This document shows, in pieces, positions 24,227 through 32,228 of a stretch of DNA of 64,000 bases. A program made the position numbers and the translations under genes. How positions within the stretch are numbered: position 1 is the first letter of the stretch; each line of letters opens with the position of its first letter. The stretch lies in NCBI RefSeq assembly GCF_003020125.1, contig NZ_PYFW01000001.1, positions 186,001 through 250,000 on the forward strand, written 5' to 3'. The notes below the pieces were generated by a model that saw only the letters and a list, made by a program, of their open reading frames with translations, searched no databases and was not told the DNA's origin. This DNA is from Bradyrhizobium sp. MOS003 (GTDB taxonomy: Bacteria; Pseudomonadota; Alphaproteobacteria; Rhizobiales; Xanthobacteraceae).

Positions 24227-25359
24227 GGAATTCTTGTGCAGGACAGATACGTTGGAGACGTTGGTGATTTTGCCAAGTATGGGCTCTTAAGATTACTAAC
24301 GGAGGAAGCAAACTTATCCCTCGGCGTGCTTTGGTAGACGTGTATCGCATCACGCGAGATCAGCGTAGCCGGACCCGTGCCCACGAAGTCGACTCTGCAA
24401 TTAATGCCGTCTTCCACCTTTTTGAGAAACGAAAGTGCGCTAGCATTAATCTGACCATCGCGGACGCCTGGATCGACGTAGTCGAAATGATTGAGAATAA
24501 TCCGTGTGGGCCTGTTGATAGCCATCGCGCGCTTAACAATCGTGGCTTCGAAATGACCAACTCGCCTTACCTTCTTCGTGGCTGTAGTAAGTTCATGATA
24601 GCCTGCGGGTAACCCGGCGCTCTGGGCTATCGCGTCCCAAGTCGTCTCGTTCGGCAATTTCCCTGAATTTCCAGCCACCCTGATTGGAAAGCTGCGCAGC
24701 ACCAAGGTGACATCCTTCACATCGAGCGGGCTCAAGCCTGCCTCGCCCACGAATGTGCCTGCCGTCGTATCTCGACTGGTCGCGTGTGGGTAGTAGCCGC
24801 CATGCAGCAGGGAAAGCCCAAACCCCTGGGAGCCCTCAATCACAATCCATCGCCCTCGGTCTAGGGCCGCTCGCATGAATGCCGTTGAATCACGAACGAA
24901 TGGACGCAGCCGGTCAACAGCGCCCGCCAATTGAGTGTCATTCTGCCTCATTATGCGTCGTACGAGTGCAGCGCCCGTTCCAGATCCGGTCGATCCAATC
25001 TCACCGATGAGGCCCGATGAACGTTCGGCGGAACGATCGTCCTCCGAGATGATGCTTGCGCACGGGTCTACGATTACCCTGTCGGCACCAAGCCCGAGCG
25101 CGTCCACCTCTCGAAGAAAGATTTCCGGGTCAACGATTGCGCCAGCAGGCAATACTGCGACGACTCCGGGCGCGAGAATCGCCGCGGGCAACTGCCGCAA
25201 GGCCCAGCTCCGGCCTTTGCCATCGATGGCGGTATGACCCGAATTTGTGCATCCAACTCGGACAACTGCTGCTGCGTTTTCCTCCCGAGCGATTGCAAGC
25301 GCAACCTTGCCCTTGCCCTCAGATCCAAACTGACCGCCTACGACGACGGAGATGGGCAT
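24193..25359 (-). CDS. PurZ-like adenylosuccinate synthetase homologue (Asp13 to Ser)
   Basis: A 388-residue homologue of adenylosuccinate synthetase. Recognisable blocks in order: the P-loop VVVGGQFGSEGKGK, NSGHT with the conserved His42, IGSTGSGTGAA (IMP loop), EGSQGFGLSLLHG, ATSRDTTAG, FPIRVAGNSGKLPNE and KKVRRVGHF. The catalytic Asp13 of PurA (GDEGKGK) is Ser13 here, the change I recall for phage PurZ, which uses dGMP to build diaminopurine DNA. At about 340 native residues it is shorter than PurA (about 430). Residues after VYQ (below about 24336) are antisense to a broken plus-strand gene, so the true C-terminus is probably lost. The ATG overlaps the fusion gene's end by 22 bases, implying translational coupling. 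Confidence 0.8.
   Translation of the reverse strand: MPISVVVGGQFGSEGKGKVALAIAREENAAAVVRVGCTNSGHTAIDGKGRSWALRQLPAAILAPGVVAVLPAGAIVDPEIFLREVDALGLGADRVIVDPCASIISEDDRSAERSSGLIGEIGSTGSGTGAALVRRIMRQNDTQLAGAVDRLRPFVRDSTAFMRAALDRGRWIVIEGSQGFGLSLLHGGYYPHATSRDTTAGTFVGEAGLSPLDVKDVTLVLRSFPIRVAGNSGKLPNETTWDAIAQSAGLPAGYHELTTATKKVRRVGHFEATIVKRAMAINRPTRIILNHFDYVDPGVRDGQINASALSFLKKVEDGINCRVDFVGTGPATLISRDAIHVYQSTPRDKFASSVSNLKSPYLAKSPTSPTYLSCTRIPYFLAGSAGIC
24236..24337 (+). pseudogene. N-terminal fragment of an unrecognised conserved gene
   Basis: A GTG at 24236, with AGTAGGG upstream, opens VQDRYVGDVGDFAKYGLL and runs 33 codons to LGVLW followed by TAG. I recall full-length bacterial proteins of unknown function starting with DRYVGDxGDFxKYGLLR and continuing LGVVWYLVPDE; here the frame stops exactly at LGVLW. 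The bases after GGTA (about 24336) belong to the end of the minus-strand PurZ-like gene, so a deletion or recombination joined the two. Confidence 0.6.
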
Positions 25360-27338
25360 GGTAGCTCCTGGTCAGAATACTCAGCTACGGCGCGCACTAC
25401 GACGCGCTCCAGCTCTTCGATCGTACCTACGTTCTCCATGCTCGTCGCGGCGAGACCAGCGAGTCGATCGATTTCGGCCTCGACGGGCTGCCGCTCCGCT
25501 TCACCGAATGGTAGCTCGCCGCGAGCAATGCTCTGGTAGCGGCTTTCCCGGATCGAGGCCGCGGCGGTCAGATGCAGATGAACGAAACGAGAGCCAAATC
25601 GTTCGGCAAAGAACGCGTGGTCCTCGGGGAACCGGAGTCCGTCGACAACAACCAGGGACCGATTGGGCACACGCTCCAGAACCCGCTCGCAGAGCCACCC
25701 CTGTCCTTTGTCTTTGTGGACCTCTTCGCCAACTCGCTGGCGGTTCGCACGGGTCAGGGCCTCCCCCCGCACTCGAATCTCATCGTCGATGACCAAGCTA
25801 AACCGCGTATACGCGAAGCCGCGCTGCTCCAACAGCCGAGCGGCCGTCGTCTTGCCGGCGCAAATCCGACCGCTGATGCCGACCACCAAGCCCGCCGATC
25901 CGCTGGATTTCAGATCCGGAATGATTAACGCTCCTTCTGTGGGCCCGCGCAACGCCTCAAACTGGCCCGAAAGAAAGAACGATCCTACTACGGCTGAGGT
26001 AATGGCGTCGAGTTCATCGTGGGTTACGGCTTCCGTCTCGAACGGGCCGGAGATGCCAAATTCAGCAAGCCCTTGCTTCAAATACTTCTCGCCCGCCCCC
26101 TTTCGGGGAATGCCCATGATGTCCTGGGCCGCCCCCGGATAGCTCTCGATCACCGGAATCCCGTGTTTGCGGATAGTTTCCGCCAGCCTCATGCCTCGCT
26201 CGGTCAGCCTTTGCATACTCGGCAAGAGCGCGGGATAGACGTTGATACCCCGGCGCTTCAGTTCGCGCTCACATCGTCTCATGATCCCGAACTCAGAGCG
26301 CCCTGGGTCGTCGTCGCTGACGCTGATCCGTCCCTCGGGCAAGGATAGCGGCGAATCGATCGAAACCAAGGCCGGCTTTTCCGCCAGAATTCGGCTAAGC
26401 ATCTCGGCGTCTGCATTGATAGTGGATGTAACGGCGGCGTTTCCGTCCAAGACACAAAAGCCCGAAGGACGCTTCTCCGCCCCGGTCAGATCAATTCCGA
26501 TGATCTTGGCCTTCGCAGCGGGGGTGCTCTTGAAGAGAGATTCAAAGGTCCGGGCCTTCCTTTGCACGCTCGGCTTACCTGCCAACCCGCGCGGCAAGTC
26601 ACTTTCGAGAGCGGGCCTTGCCCAGTCTTCAAATCTCGGGCCTTGAAACCACAAGTCCTGTTGCACATTAAGGCGATCAACGACCCGATCGAGGATCATG
26701 CACATCGCAAGGACGTCGCGCCGATTATAATCAACCAATCGATGAAGGGACTCATGATCACCGCGCACAAATTCGTGCCAGAGCAAGACGGCGGCGGCGC
26801 CATCGAGACCTTCTACACCCTCACGGGTGGCAAGGCGCAGCTCAGCCTCAATCGACTTTTGTCCGCCTGATAGCCCGGCCCTCTTTGACAAGTACCGGAG
26901 ATCGATATGAACCTGCGGAAGCGGGATCTCGCCGAAGGTCTTCTTAAGAAATTTCAGGTCGAAGAGCGTTCCATTGAACGTGACTAACGTACCCGCCTGC
27001 GAGAGGTCGGCTAAGAGGTCCGATGGATCTTGGCCCGCGACGTAGACGCGATAGACGCCGTCGCGAGCCCAGCCGACCAAGGTTATCTCATCGTAGAACC
27101 AACTCAGACCGGTCGTCTCAACGTCCAGGAACAGAACCCGGCTGGCGTTCTCTAGTCCCAAGGCTTCCCGGGCGGCCAACGCCGCAGACGCCTTCGCAGC
27201 CTTGGCCGGTCGACCTTTCCGACCTTGGCGATCGAGCGTTTCTGCGGGCAACACATCAGGAAAAAGCACAGCTTGCTCCGCCGATGGACGCGAGTGTCGT
27301 CGCTCCTCGTATGCGCGATTTGGCACGTCCGGAAACAT
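25338..27338 (-). CDS. Fusion of DEDD exonuclease, DUF429 and dNMP-kinase-like domains
   Basis: A 666-residue protein with three enzymatic-looking parts. Residues 68-225 are an RNase H-like DEDD exonuclease (YprB/PF13482 type): DVETTG (72-77), FNGTLFDLKF (121-130) and YNRRDV (204-209) supply the acidic residues. Residues 278-475 match DUF429, a predicted RNase H-fold nuclease: GIDLTG, SIDSPLSLPEG and HDELDA. Residues 484-660 are a P-loop kinase: GISGRICAGKTT (487-498), VVVDGLRFPEDH and an Arg-rich lid, resembling deoxynucleoside-monophosphate kinases. The first 65 residues are basic and low in complexity. First gene of a two-gene unit with the PurZ-like gene. It plausibly degrades nucleic acid and phosphorylates a nucleotide, but this is inference. 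Confidence 0.82.
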   Translation of the reverse strand: MFPDVPNRAYEERRHSRPSAEQAVLFPDVLPAETLDRQGRKGRPAKAAKASAALAAREALGLENASRVLFLDVETTGLSWFYDEITLVGWARDGVYRVYVAGQDPSDLLADLSQAGTLVTFNGTLFDLKFLKKTFGEIPLPQVHIDLRYLSKRAGLSGGQKSIEAELRLATREGVEGLDGAAAVLLWHEFVRGDHESLHRLVDYNRRDVLAMCMILDRVVDRLNVQQDLWFQGPRFEDWARPALESDLPRGLAGKPSVQRKARTFESLFKSTPAAKAKIIGIDLTGAEKRPSGFCVLDGNAAVTSTINADAEMLSRILAEKPALVSIDSPLSLPEGRISVSDDDPGRSEFGIMRRCERELKRRGINVYPALLPSMQRLTERGMRLAETIRKHGIPVIESYPGAAQDIMGIPRKGAGEKYLKQGLAEFGISGPFETEAVTHDELDAITSAVVGSFFLSGQFEALRGPTEGALIIPDLKSSGSAGLVVGISGRICAGKTTAARLLEQRGFAYTRFSLVIDDEIRVRGEALTRANRQRVGEEVHKDKGQGWLCERVLERVPNRSLVVVDGLRFPEDHAFFAERFGSRFVHLHLTAAASIRESRYQSIARGELPFGEAERQPVEAEIDRLAGLAATSMENVGTIEELERVVVRAVAEYSDQELPCPSPSS

Positions 27339-27380
27339 CGTAAAGTGTTTGCACAGCCCCTCAGAAGGGTCAATATTTCG

Positions 27381-27397
27381 AGAGTCATATCGACTCT
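27381..27397. promoter_or_regulatory. Inverted repeat, candidate operator of the RHH protein
   Basis: AGAGTC (27381-27386) and GACTCT (27392-27397) form a perfect inverted repeat around ATATC. It lies in the 73-base interval between the divergent nuclease-kinase gene (start 27338) and the ribbon-helix-helix gene (start 27412), where an autoregulator would bind. Confidence 0.6.
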
Positions 27398-27411
27398 GGA
27401 GACACAGAAAA

Positions 27412-27651
27412 ATGCGCCCCCAGGTAGCTGTCTATCTGCACCGCGATACCAAGAAGTGGCTGGCAGCCTATGCCAAGGACCTCGATATGACCCAATCAGA
27501 AGTTGCAAGGGCGTTAGTCGAACGGGAGCAGGAGGTAGGTTGGCTGAAATGGGCCCTGTCCGCGCCGGACCCGGCGCAGGGGAAGCATCCGCCGATGGAG
27601 CGACCTCGGAACCGATTGCCGCCGCGTTTGCGCAAGCCGCCCCCAGGGTAG
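27412..27651 (+). CDS. Ribbon-helix-helix (CopG/Arc-type) DNA-binding protein
   Basis: A 79-residue protein. Residues 1-50 have the ribbon-helix-helix pattern: a beta strand PQVAVYLHRDT, helix A KKWLAAYAKDL, and helix B MTQSEVARALVEREQE. The tail is Pro/Arg-rich and probably disordered (PPMERPRNRLPPRLRKPPPG). Such proteins are dimeric repressors, often antitoxin-like or plasmid/phage regulators. It is divergent from the nuclease-kinase/PurZ-like unit with an inverted repeat between, so it probably regulates that unit. GGAG lies ten bases before the ATG at 27412; in-frame extension upstream to 27202 would overlap the divergent gene. Confidence 0.75.
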   Translation: MRPQVAVYLHRDTKKWLAAYAKDLDMTQSEVARALVEREQEVGWLKWALSAPDPAQGKHPPMERPRNRLPPRLRKPPPG

Positions 27652-27788
27652 CTGCCCGGGCATACGTTCGGGGCGGCTTGGCGGAAAGCGCAACCTTCAT
27701 GCGTCTCCCTCATAGAAGAAAAGGATTGCCATTCCGCACCGGCGGCGCAGAGATATCGACCCCAACGAAAACAAATCGGGAGGTCGTC

Positions 27789-28192
27789 ATGCGTTTGGAA
27801 GGCGGATGCTATTGCGGCGAAGTTCGCTACGTGGCCGAAGGTGATCCGATGATGCAGGCGCAGTGTCATTGCCGCGAATGCCAGTACATCTCGGGCGGCG
27901 CGCCCAACACCTTCATCGCGATGCCGGCGGCCGGCTTCAGCTACACCAGGGGCCAGCCCAAGCAGTTTCACGCGCAAGGATCTCGAACGCGCGTAGCGCG
28001 GGAATTCTGCGCGAATGTGGCACGCATCTGGTGACCAAGGTTCCGGGATTACCGGCCGCAATCCTGGAGGTCGGCACGCTGGATGATCCAACGAAGTTCT
28101 ATCCGCAGATGGCGATCTACACCTGCGACAAGCAGGAGTTTCACGCGATCCCATCGCGCATGGCGACGTTCGAGAAGCTGCCGGCGCGCTGA
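27789..28192 (+). pseudogene. Frameshifted GFA-family (glutathione-dependent formaldehyde-activating-like) gene
   Basis: GGGAGG precedes the ATG at 27789, which opens MRLEGGCYCGEVRY and AQCHCRECQYISGGAPNTF, the zinc-binding GFA fold (PF04828). After KQF the conserved sequence jumps between frames: RKDLER is in frame +1 from 27973, REFCA back in the first frame from 27996, and ECGTHLVTKVPG in a third frame from 28013 to the stop at 28192. This needs one insertion (27969-27972) and two single-base losses (near 27993 and 28013), net one base short. Either a real pseudogene or clustered sequence errors. Intact relatives are carbon-sulphur lyase-like zinc proteins of unknown substrate. Confidence 0.8.
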
Positions 28193-28323
28193 GGCGCGCT
28201 TGGATCTCGTCAGAAGGGCGTGGATGGCTGGGACAGGCCCGGCCATGAGGGAGCTTGGCAGCCCATGCATCTCCGCTATCCGGCCGCATAATTCGGGCTC
28301 TGGACGGACCAGCCGACCGATGG

Positions 28324-28338
28324 TTAATCGCGTCTTAA
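28324..28338 (+). promoter_or_regulatory. CtrA-type binding site TTAA-N7-TTAA
   Basis: TTAATCGCGTCTTAA is a perfect full CtrA box (TTAA, seven bases, TTAA), about 90 bases before the aminotransferase gene that precedes ftsK with a 9-base gap. CtrA is the alphaproteobacterial cell-cycle regulator, and ftsK is a sensible target. This is the only full box I noticed in the window. Confidence 0.6.
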
Positions 28339-28427
28339 CCTCGCCCTATCTATGGTGAACTGAACCGCTTCCCGCCGGGGCCTTCGCGCGACCGGCTGTT
28401 CCAAGAGTGCTGGCGCCCAGAATGGTC

Positions 28428-29636
28428 ATGACCGCTTCATCCCGTGCGCCACAGGCCAGTGGAAGCTCCAACAACGAACGCTCGCCCTTCGTCAGGCTGA
28501 ACGAGCTGCTGGCGCCGCATCAGCCCGGCAAACCCTTGATTTCGCTCGCGGTCGGCGAGCCGCAGCATCCCGTGCCCGACTTCGTCGGCCCGGTGCTGGC
28601 CAAGCATATCGCCGATTTCGGCCGCTACCCGATGAACCAGGGCACGGAGCCGTTCCGCGCGGCGGCCAGCGCCTGGTTGTCGTCGCGCTTCAAGCTGCCG
28701 CGAGCGCTCGACCCAAAGAGCGAAATTCTCGTACTCAATGGCAGCCGGGAAGGGCTGTTCCTCGCCGCGATCGCAGCCGCCCGCTATGTCGGCCCGCGTC
28801 CCGGCAAGCCGGCGATCCTGATGCCGAACCCGTTCTATCCGGTCTATGGCGCGGGCGCCGGTGCAGCGGCCTGCGAGCCGGTCTATCTGCCGACCACGGT
28901 CGAGAACGGCTTCCTGCCAGATCTCGATGCCATCGACGAGGCGACGCTGGCGCGCACGGTGGCGTTCTATCTGGCCTCGCCCGCCAATCCGCAGGGCTCG
29001 GTCGCCTCGCGCGACTACTTCACGCGCCTGAAGAGCCTCGCCGATCGCCACGGCTTCATGATCCTCAGCGACGAGTGCTATTCGGAAATCTATACCCGCG
29101 AAGCGCCGGGCAGCGCGCTCGAATGCGCCGGCCCCGATTTCACCCGCGTGGCCGCGTTCCAGTCATTGTCGAAGCGCTCGAACCTTCCGGGCCTGCGCGT
29201 CGGCTTTGCCGCCGGCGACAAGAAATTCATCGGCATGTTCCTGGAGCTGCGCAACATCGCCGCGCCGCAGGTGCCGGTGCCGCTGCAGCATGTCGCGACC
29301 TATGCTTACGGCGACGAAGCGCATGTCGAGGAAAACCGCAGGCTCTACCGGATCAAGTTCGATCTCGCCGACCAGATCATCGGCAATCGTTACGGCTATC
29401 GCCGGCCCGATGCCGGCTTCTGCGTCTGGCTCAACACGTCCGAGATCGGCGACGACGTGTCGGTGTGTCTGAAATTGTTCAAGGAAGCCGGCGTGCGCGT
29501 GGTGCCCGGCAGCTTTCTGGCGCGGCAACAGCCCGATGGCTTCAATCCCGGCGCAGGCTACATCCGCCTGGCGCTGGTGCAGGATGGCGAGACCACGGCG
29601 CAGGCGCTGCACCGGCTGGTCGAGACTCTGGGTTAG
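28428..29636 (+). CDS. Class I/II PLP-dependent aminotransferase (DapC-like)
   Basis: A 402-residue fold-type I aminotransferase. Landmarks are SLAVGEPQHPVP near the N-terminus, the substrate/PLP contacts NPFYPVYGAGA and LASPANPQGS (Asn-Pro), DECYSEIY with the Asp that pairs with the pyridine nitrogen, and SLSKRSNLPGLRVGF with the Schiff-base Lys. It resembles N-succinyl-diaminopimelate aminotransferase and aspartate-type enzymes; the lysine/peptidoglycan role would fit beside ftsK but is not proven. In-frame starts at 28407 (GTG) and 28422 are possible. It ends nine bases before ftsK, so the two are an operon. Confidence 0.88.
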   Translation: MTASSRAPQASGSSNNERSPFVRLNELLAPHQPGKPLISLAVGEPQHPVPDFVGPVLAKHIADFGRYPMNQGTEPFRAAASAWLSSRFKLPRALDPKSEILVLNGSREGLFLAAIAAARYVGPRPGKPAILMPNPFYPVYGAGAGAAACEPVYLPTTVENGFLPDLDAIDEATLARTVAFYLASPANPQGSVASRDYFTRLKSLADRHGFMILSDECYSEIYTREAPGSALECAGPDFTRVAAFQSLSKRSNLPGLRVGFAAGDKKFIGMFLELRNIAAPQVPVPLQHVATYAYGDEAHVEENRRLYRIKFDLADQIIGNRYGYRRPDAGFCVWLNTSEIGDDVSVCLKLFKEAGVRVVPGSFLARQQPDGFNPGAGYIRLALVQDGETTAQALHRLVETLG

Positions 29637-29645
29637 GCGGGGCCC

Positions 29646-32135
29646 ATGAGCATGTCGGCAATCGAACGTGTCATTCCCCTGGTCGGCCATCTGCCGCCTT
29701 CGATCCGTGAGGGCCTGGCGCGGCGCGTGCGCGAGCTCTCCGGCTTCGGCCTGATCGCGTTGTCGGGCGTCGCCTCGGCAGCGCTGATGACCTGGTCGGT
29801 GCAGGACCCCAGCCTGAGCCACGCAACCTCAAGGCCGATCCGCAACATACTCGGCTATGCTGGCGCGATCGGCGCCGACCTTGCCATGCAGATCCTCGGG
29901 CTCGGCGCCATCATGCTGGTCCTGACCGTCGCGGTCTGGGGCTGGCGCATGATGACCCACCGCCCGTTCGACCGCGAGGCGCTGCGGCTCGGCTCCTGGA
30001 TTCTCTGCACGGTGATCGCGGCAGGCTTCGTCAGCTGCTGGCCGCATGGCGGTGCATGGCCGCTGCCGACCGGCCTCGGCGGCGTGGTCGGCGATGCGCT
30101 CGTGCGCGCGCCCGCGGTGATTTTCGGGCCAGCCGGTACGATCTATCGCATCGTGCTGGGCACGATCCTGTTCGCCGCGATGGCCGCGACCTTCCTGATC
30201 GCCTGCGGTCTTGGCGCCCGCGAGCATGACGACGAGCTCTCGGAGATTGAGAACGACGACAAGCCGCTCGACGAGGACGAGGAGAACGATCGCGGCTCGG
30301 TGTCGCTGGGCTGGCTGTTCCATGCACTGATGAGCACCAAGGCGCGGCTGATCTGGCTGTGTGGTGCCGCTTACCGCTCGCTCGTTTCGAGCGGCCCGAA
30401 GACCAAGGCCGCCGCGTTCAGCCGCCAGGAGCCGAATCTCGGCGGCGGCCGCGCCGCGCCGTCGATCTCGCCGCGGGCCGAGGACGGGGACGGGGACGAG
30501 GATTACGAGGACCAGCACGAAGAAGAGGACGACGAGGAGGAGGAAGAACAGCCGGCCGCGCGCGCTCCGCGCAAGAAGGCCGCGCCGAAGACCCCCGCAA
30601 AGAAATCCTCCGACAAGTTCGAGCTTCCATCCGTCTCGGTGCTGGCCGCGCCTAAGGCCGGAGATCGCCAGCCGCTCAGCAAGGCCGAGCTCGAAGCCAA
30701 TTCGCGTTCGCTCGAAGGCGTGCTGCAGGATTTCGGCGTGCGCGGCGAGATCGTGAAGGCCAATCCGGGCCCCGTGGTCACGCTGTACGAACTCGAGCCC
30801 GCGCCCGGCATCAAATCGTCGCGCGTGATCGGCTTGGCCGACGACATCGCCCGTTCGATGAGCGCGCTGTCGGCACGCGTCGCCGTCGTACCCGGCCGTA
30901 ACGCCATCGGCATCGAGCTGCCGAACGCGCATCGCGAAAAGGTCTATCTGCGCGAGCTGCTGGTCGCCAAGGAGACTGTCGATTCGGTTGCGAAGCTGCC
31001 GCTCTGCCTCGGCAAGACCATCGGCGGCGACCCCGTCATCATCGACCTCGCGCGCACGCCGCACATGCTGATCGCCGGCACCACCGGCTCCGGCAAGTCG
31101 GTCGCGATCAACACCATGATCCTCAGCCTGGTCTACCGGCTGCGCCCGGACCAGTGCCGCCTGATCATGGTCGATCCGAAGATGCTCGAACTCTCCGTCT
31201 ATGACGGCATTCCCCATCTGCTGACGCCCGTCGTGACCGACCCGAAGAAGGCGGTGGTCGCCCTGAAATGGGCCGTGCGCGAGATGGAAGAGCGCTACAA
31301 GAACATGGCCAAGCTCGGTGTGCGTAACATCGACGGCTACAACACGCGCCTGGGCGAGTTGAAGGCCAAGGGCGAGGAGCCGACGCGCACGGTGCATACC
31401 GGCTTCGACAAGGAAACCGGCAAGGCGATCTACGAGGAAGAAAAGCTCTCGCTCGATCCGCTGCCCTACATCGTCATCATCGTCGACGAAATGGCCGACC
31501 TGATGATGGTCGCCGGCAAGGACATCGAAGGCGCCGTGCAGCGCCTCGCGCAGATGGCGCGCGCCGCCGGCCTGCACGTGATCCTCGCGACGCAGCGTCC
31601 GTCGGTCGACGTCATCACCGGCACCATCAAGGCGAACTTCCCGACCCGCATCGCCTTCCAGGTGACGTCCAAGATCGACAGCCGTACCATTCTGGGCGAG
31701 ATGGGCGCCGAGCAGCTGCTCGGCCAGGGCGACATGCTCTACATGGCCGGCGGCGGCCGGATCAGCCGCGTGCACGGACCTTTCGCGTCAGACGATGAAG
31801 TCGAGAAGGTGGTGCGTCACCTCAAGACGCAGGGCCAGCCGGAATATCTCGAAGCTGTTACCGCCGAGGAGCCGGCCGAAGACGAGGACGGCGGCGCCGT
31901 GTTCGACGCCAGCGGCATGGGCGCGGATGGCGGTGGCGATTTGTTCCAGCAGGCCGTTGCGATCGTCAAACGCGACCGCAAGGCCTCGACCAGCTACATC
32001 CAGCGTCGCCTGCAGATCGGCTATAACCGCGCCGCATCGCTGATGGAGCGCATGGAACTGGAAGGTATCGTCGGACCTGCCAACCACGCCGGCAAACGCG
32101 AGATTCTGGTCGAGGAAGAAGACAGCCATATGTGA
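29646..32135 (+). CDS. ftsK: DNA translocase FtsK
   Basis: An 829-residue septal DNA pump. The N-terminal 190 residues contain four membrane helices that anchor it at the division site. A linker at about 200-340 holds a strongly acidic run (residues 278-302, nearly all Asp/Glu) followed by a basic [12 protein letters not shown]. The RecA-like motor (about 350-740) has Walker [13 protein letters not shown] and Walker [12 protein letters not shown]. The C-terminal gamma winged helix (about 760-829) ends [13 protein letters not shown] and should read KOPS. It moves and dimer-resolves chromosomes during division. Second gene after the aminotransferase, under the CtrA-type box. Confidence 0.97.
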   Translation: MSMSAIERVIPLVGHLPPSIREGLARRVRELSGFGLIALSGVASAALMTWSVQDPSLSHATSRPIRNILGYAGAIGADLAMQILGLGAIMLVLTVAVWGWRMMTHRPFDREALRLGSWILCTVIAAGFVSCWPHGGAWPLPTGLGGVVGDALVRAPAVIFGPAGTIYRIVLGTILFAAMAATFLIACGLGAREHDDELSEIENDDKPLDEDEENDRGSVSLGWLFHALMSTKARLIWLCGAAYRSLVSSGPKTKAAAFSRQEPNLGGGRAAPSISPRAEDGDGDEDYEDQHEEEDDEEEEEQPAARAPRKKAAPKTPAKKSSDKFELPSVSVLAAPKAGDRQPLSKAELEANSRSLEGVLQDFGVRGEIVKANPGPVVTLYELEPAPGIKSSRVIGLADDIARSMSALSARVAVVPGRNAIGIELPNAHREKVYLRELLVAKETVDSVAKLPLCLGKTIGGDPVIIDLARTPHMLIAGTTGSGKSVAINTMILSLVYRLRPDQCRLIMVDPKMLELSVYDGIPHLLTPVVTDPKKAVVALKWAVREMEERYKNMAKLGVRNIDGYNTRLGELKAKGEEPTRTVHTGFDKETGKAIYEEEKLSLDPLPYIVIIVDEMADLMMVAGKDIEGAVQRLAQMARAAGLHVILATQRPSVDVITGTIKANFPTRIAFQVTSKIDSRTILGEMGAEQLLGQGDMLYMAGGGRISRVHGPFASDDEVEKVVRHLKTQGQPEYLEAVTAEEPAEDEDGGAVFDASGMGADGGGDLFQQAVAIVKRDRKASTSYIQRRLQIGYNRAASLMERMELEGIVGPANHAGKREILVEEEDSHM

Positions 32136-32228
32136 GGCGGAGCCTCGAGACATCATTTCACGCGAAATCGTTATCTGCTTTTGCCCGAAATCACGCTAAA
32201 AGACGCCCAGCCACGTTAGGACGACGCG

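Noticed and set aside
24193..25359. Reading the synthetase homologue as the housekeeping purA
   Set aside because: It is shorter than PurA, lacks the catalytic Asp, and lies overlapped with a nuclease-kinase gene rather than in a purine context. The housekeeping gene is expected elsewhere.
23231..28200. Prophage or integrative element
   Set aside because: No integrase, capsid, tail or transfer genes, no tRNA boundary and no flanking direct repeat were found; only a gene cassette with decayed edges is supported.
30478..30560. Simple-sequence repeat in ftsK
   Set aside because: The GAGGAC/GAGGAG run encodes the acidic linker in frame; it is coding low complexity, not a separate repeat element.
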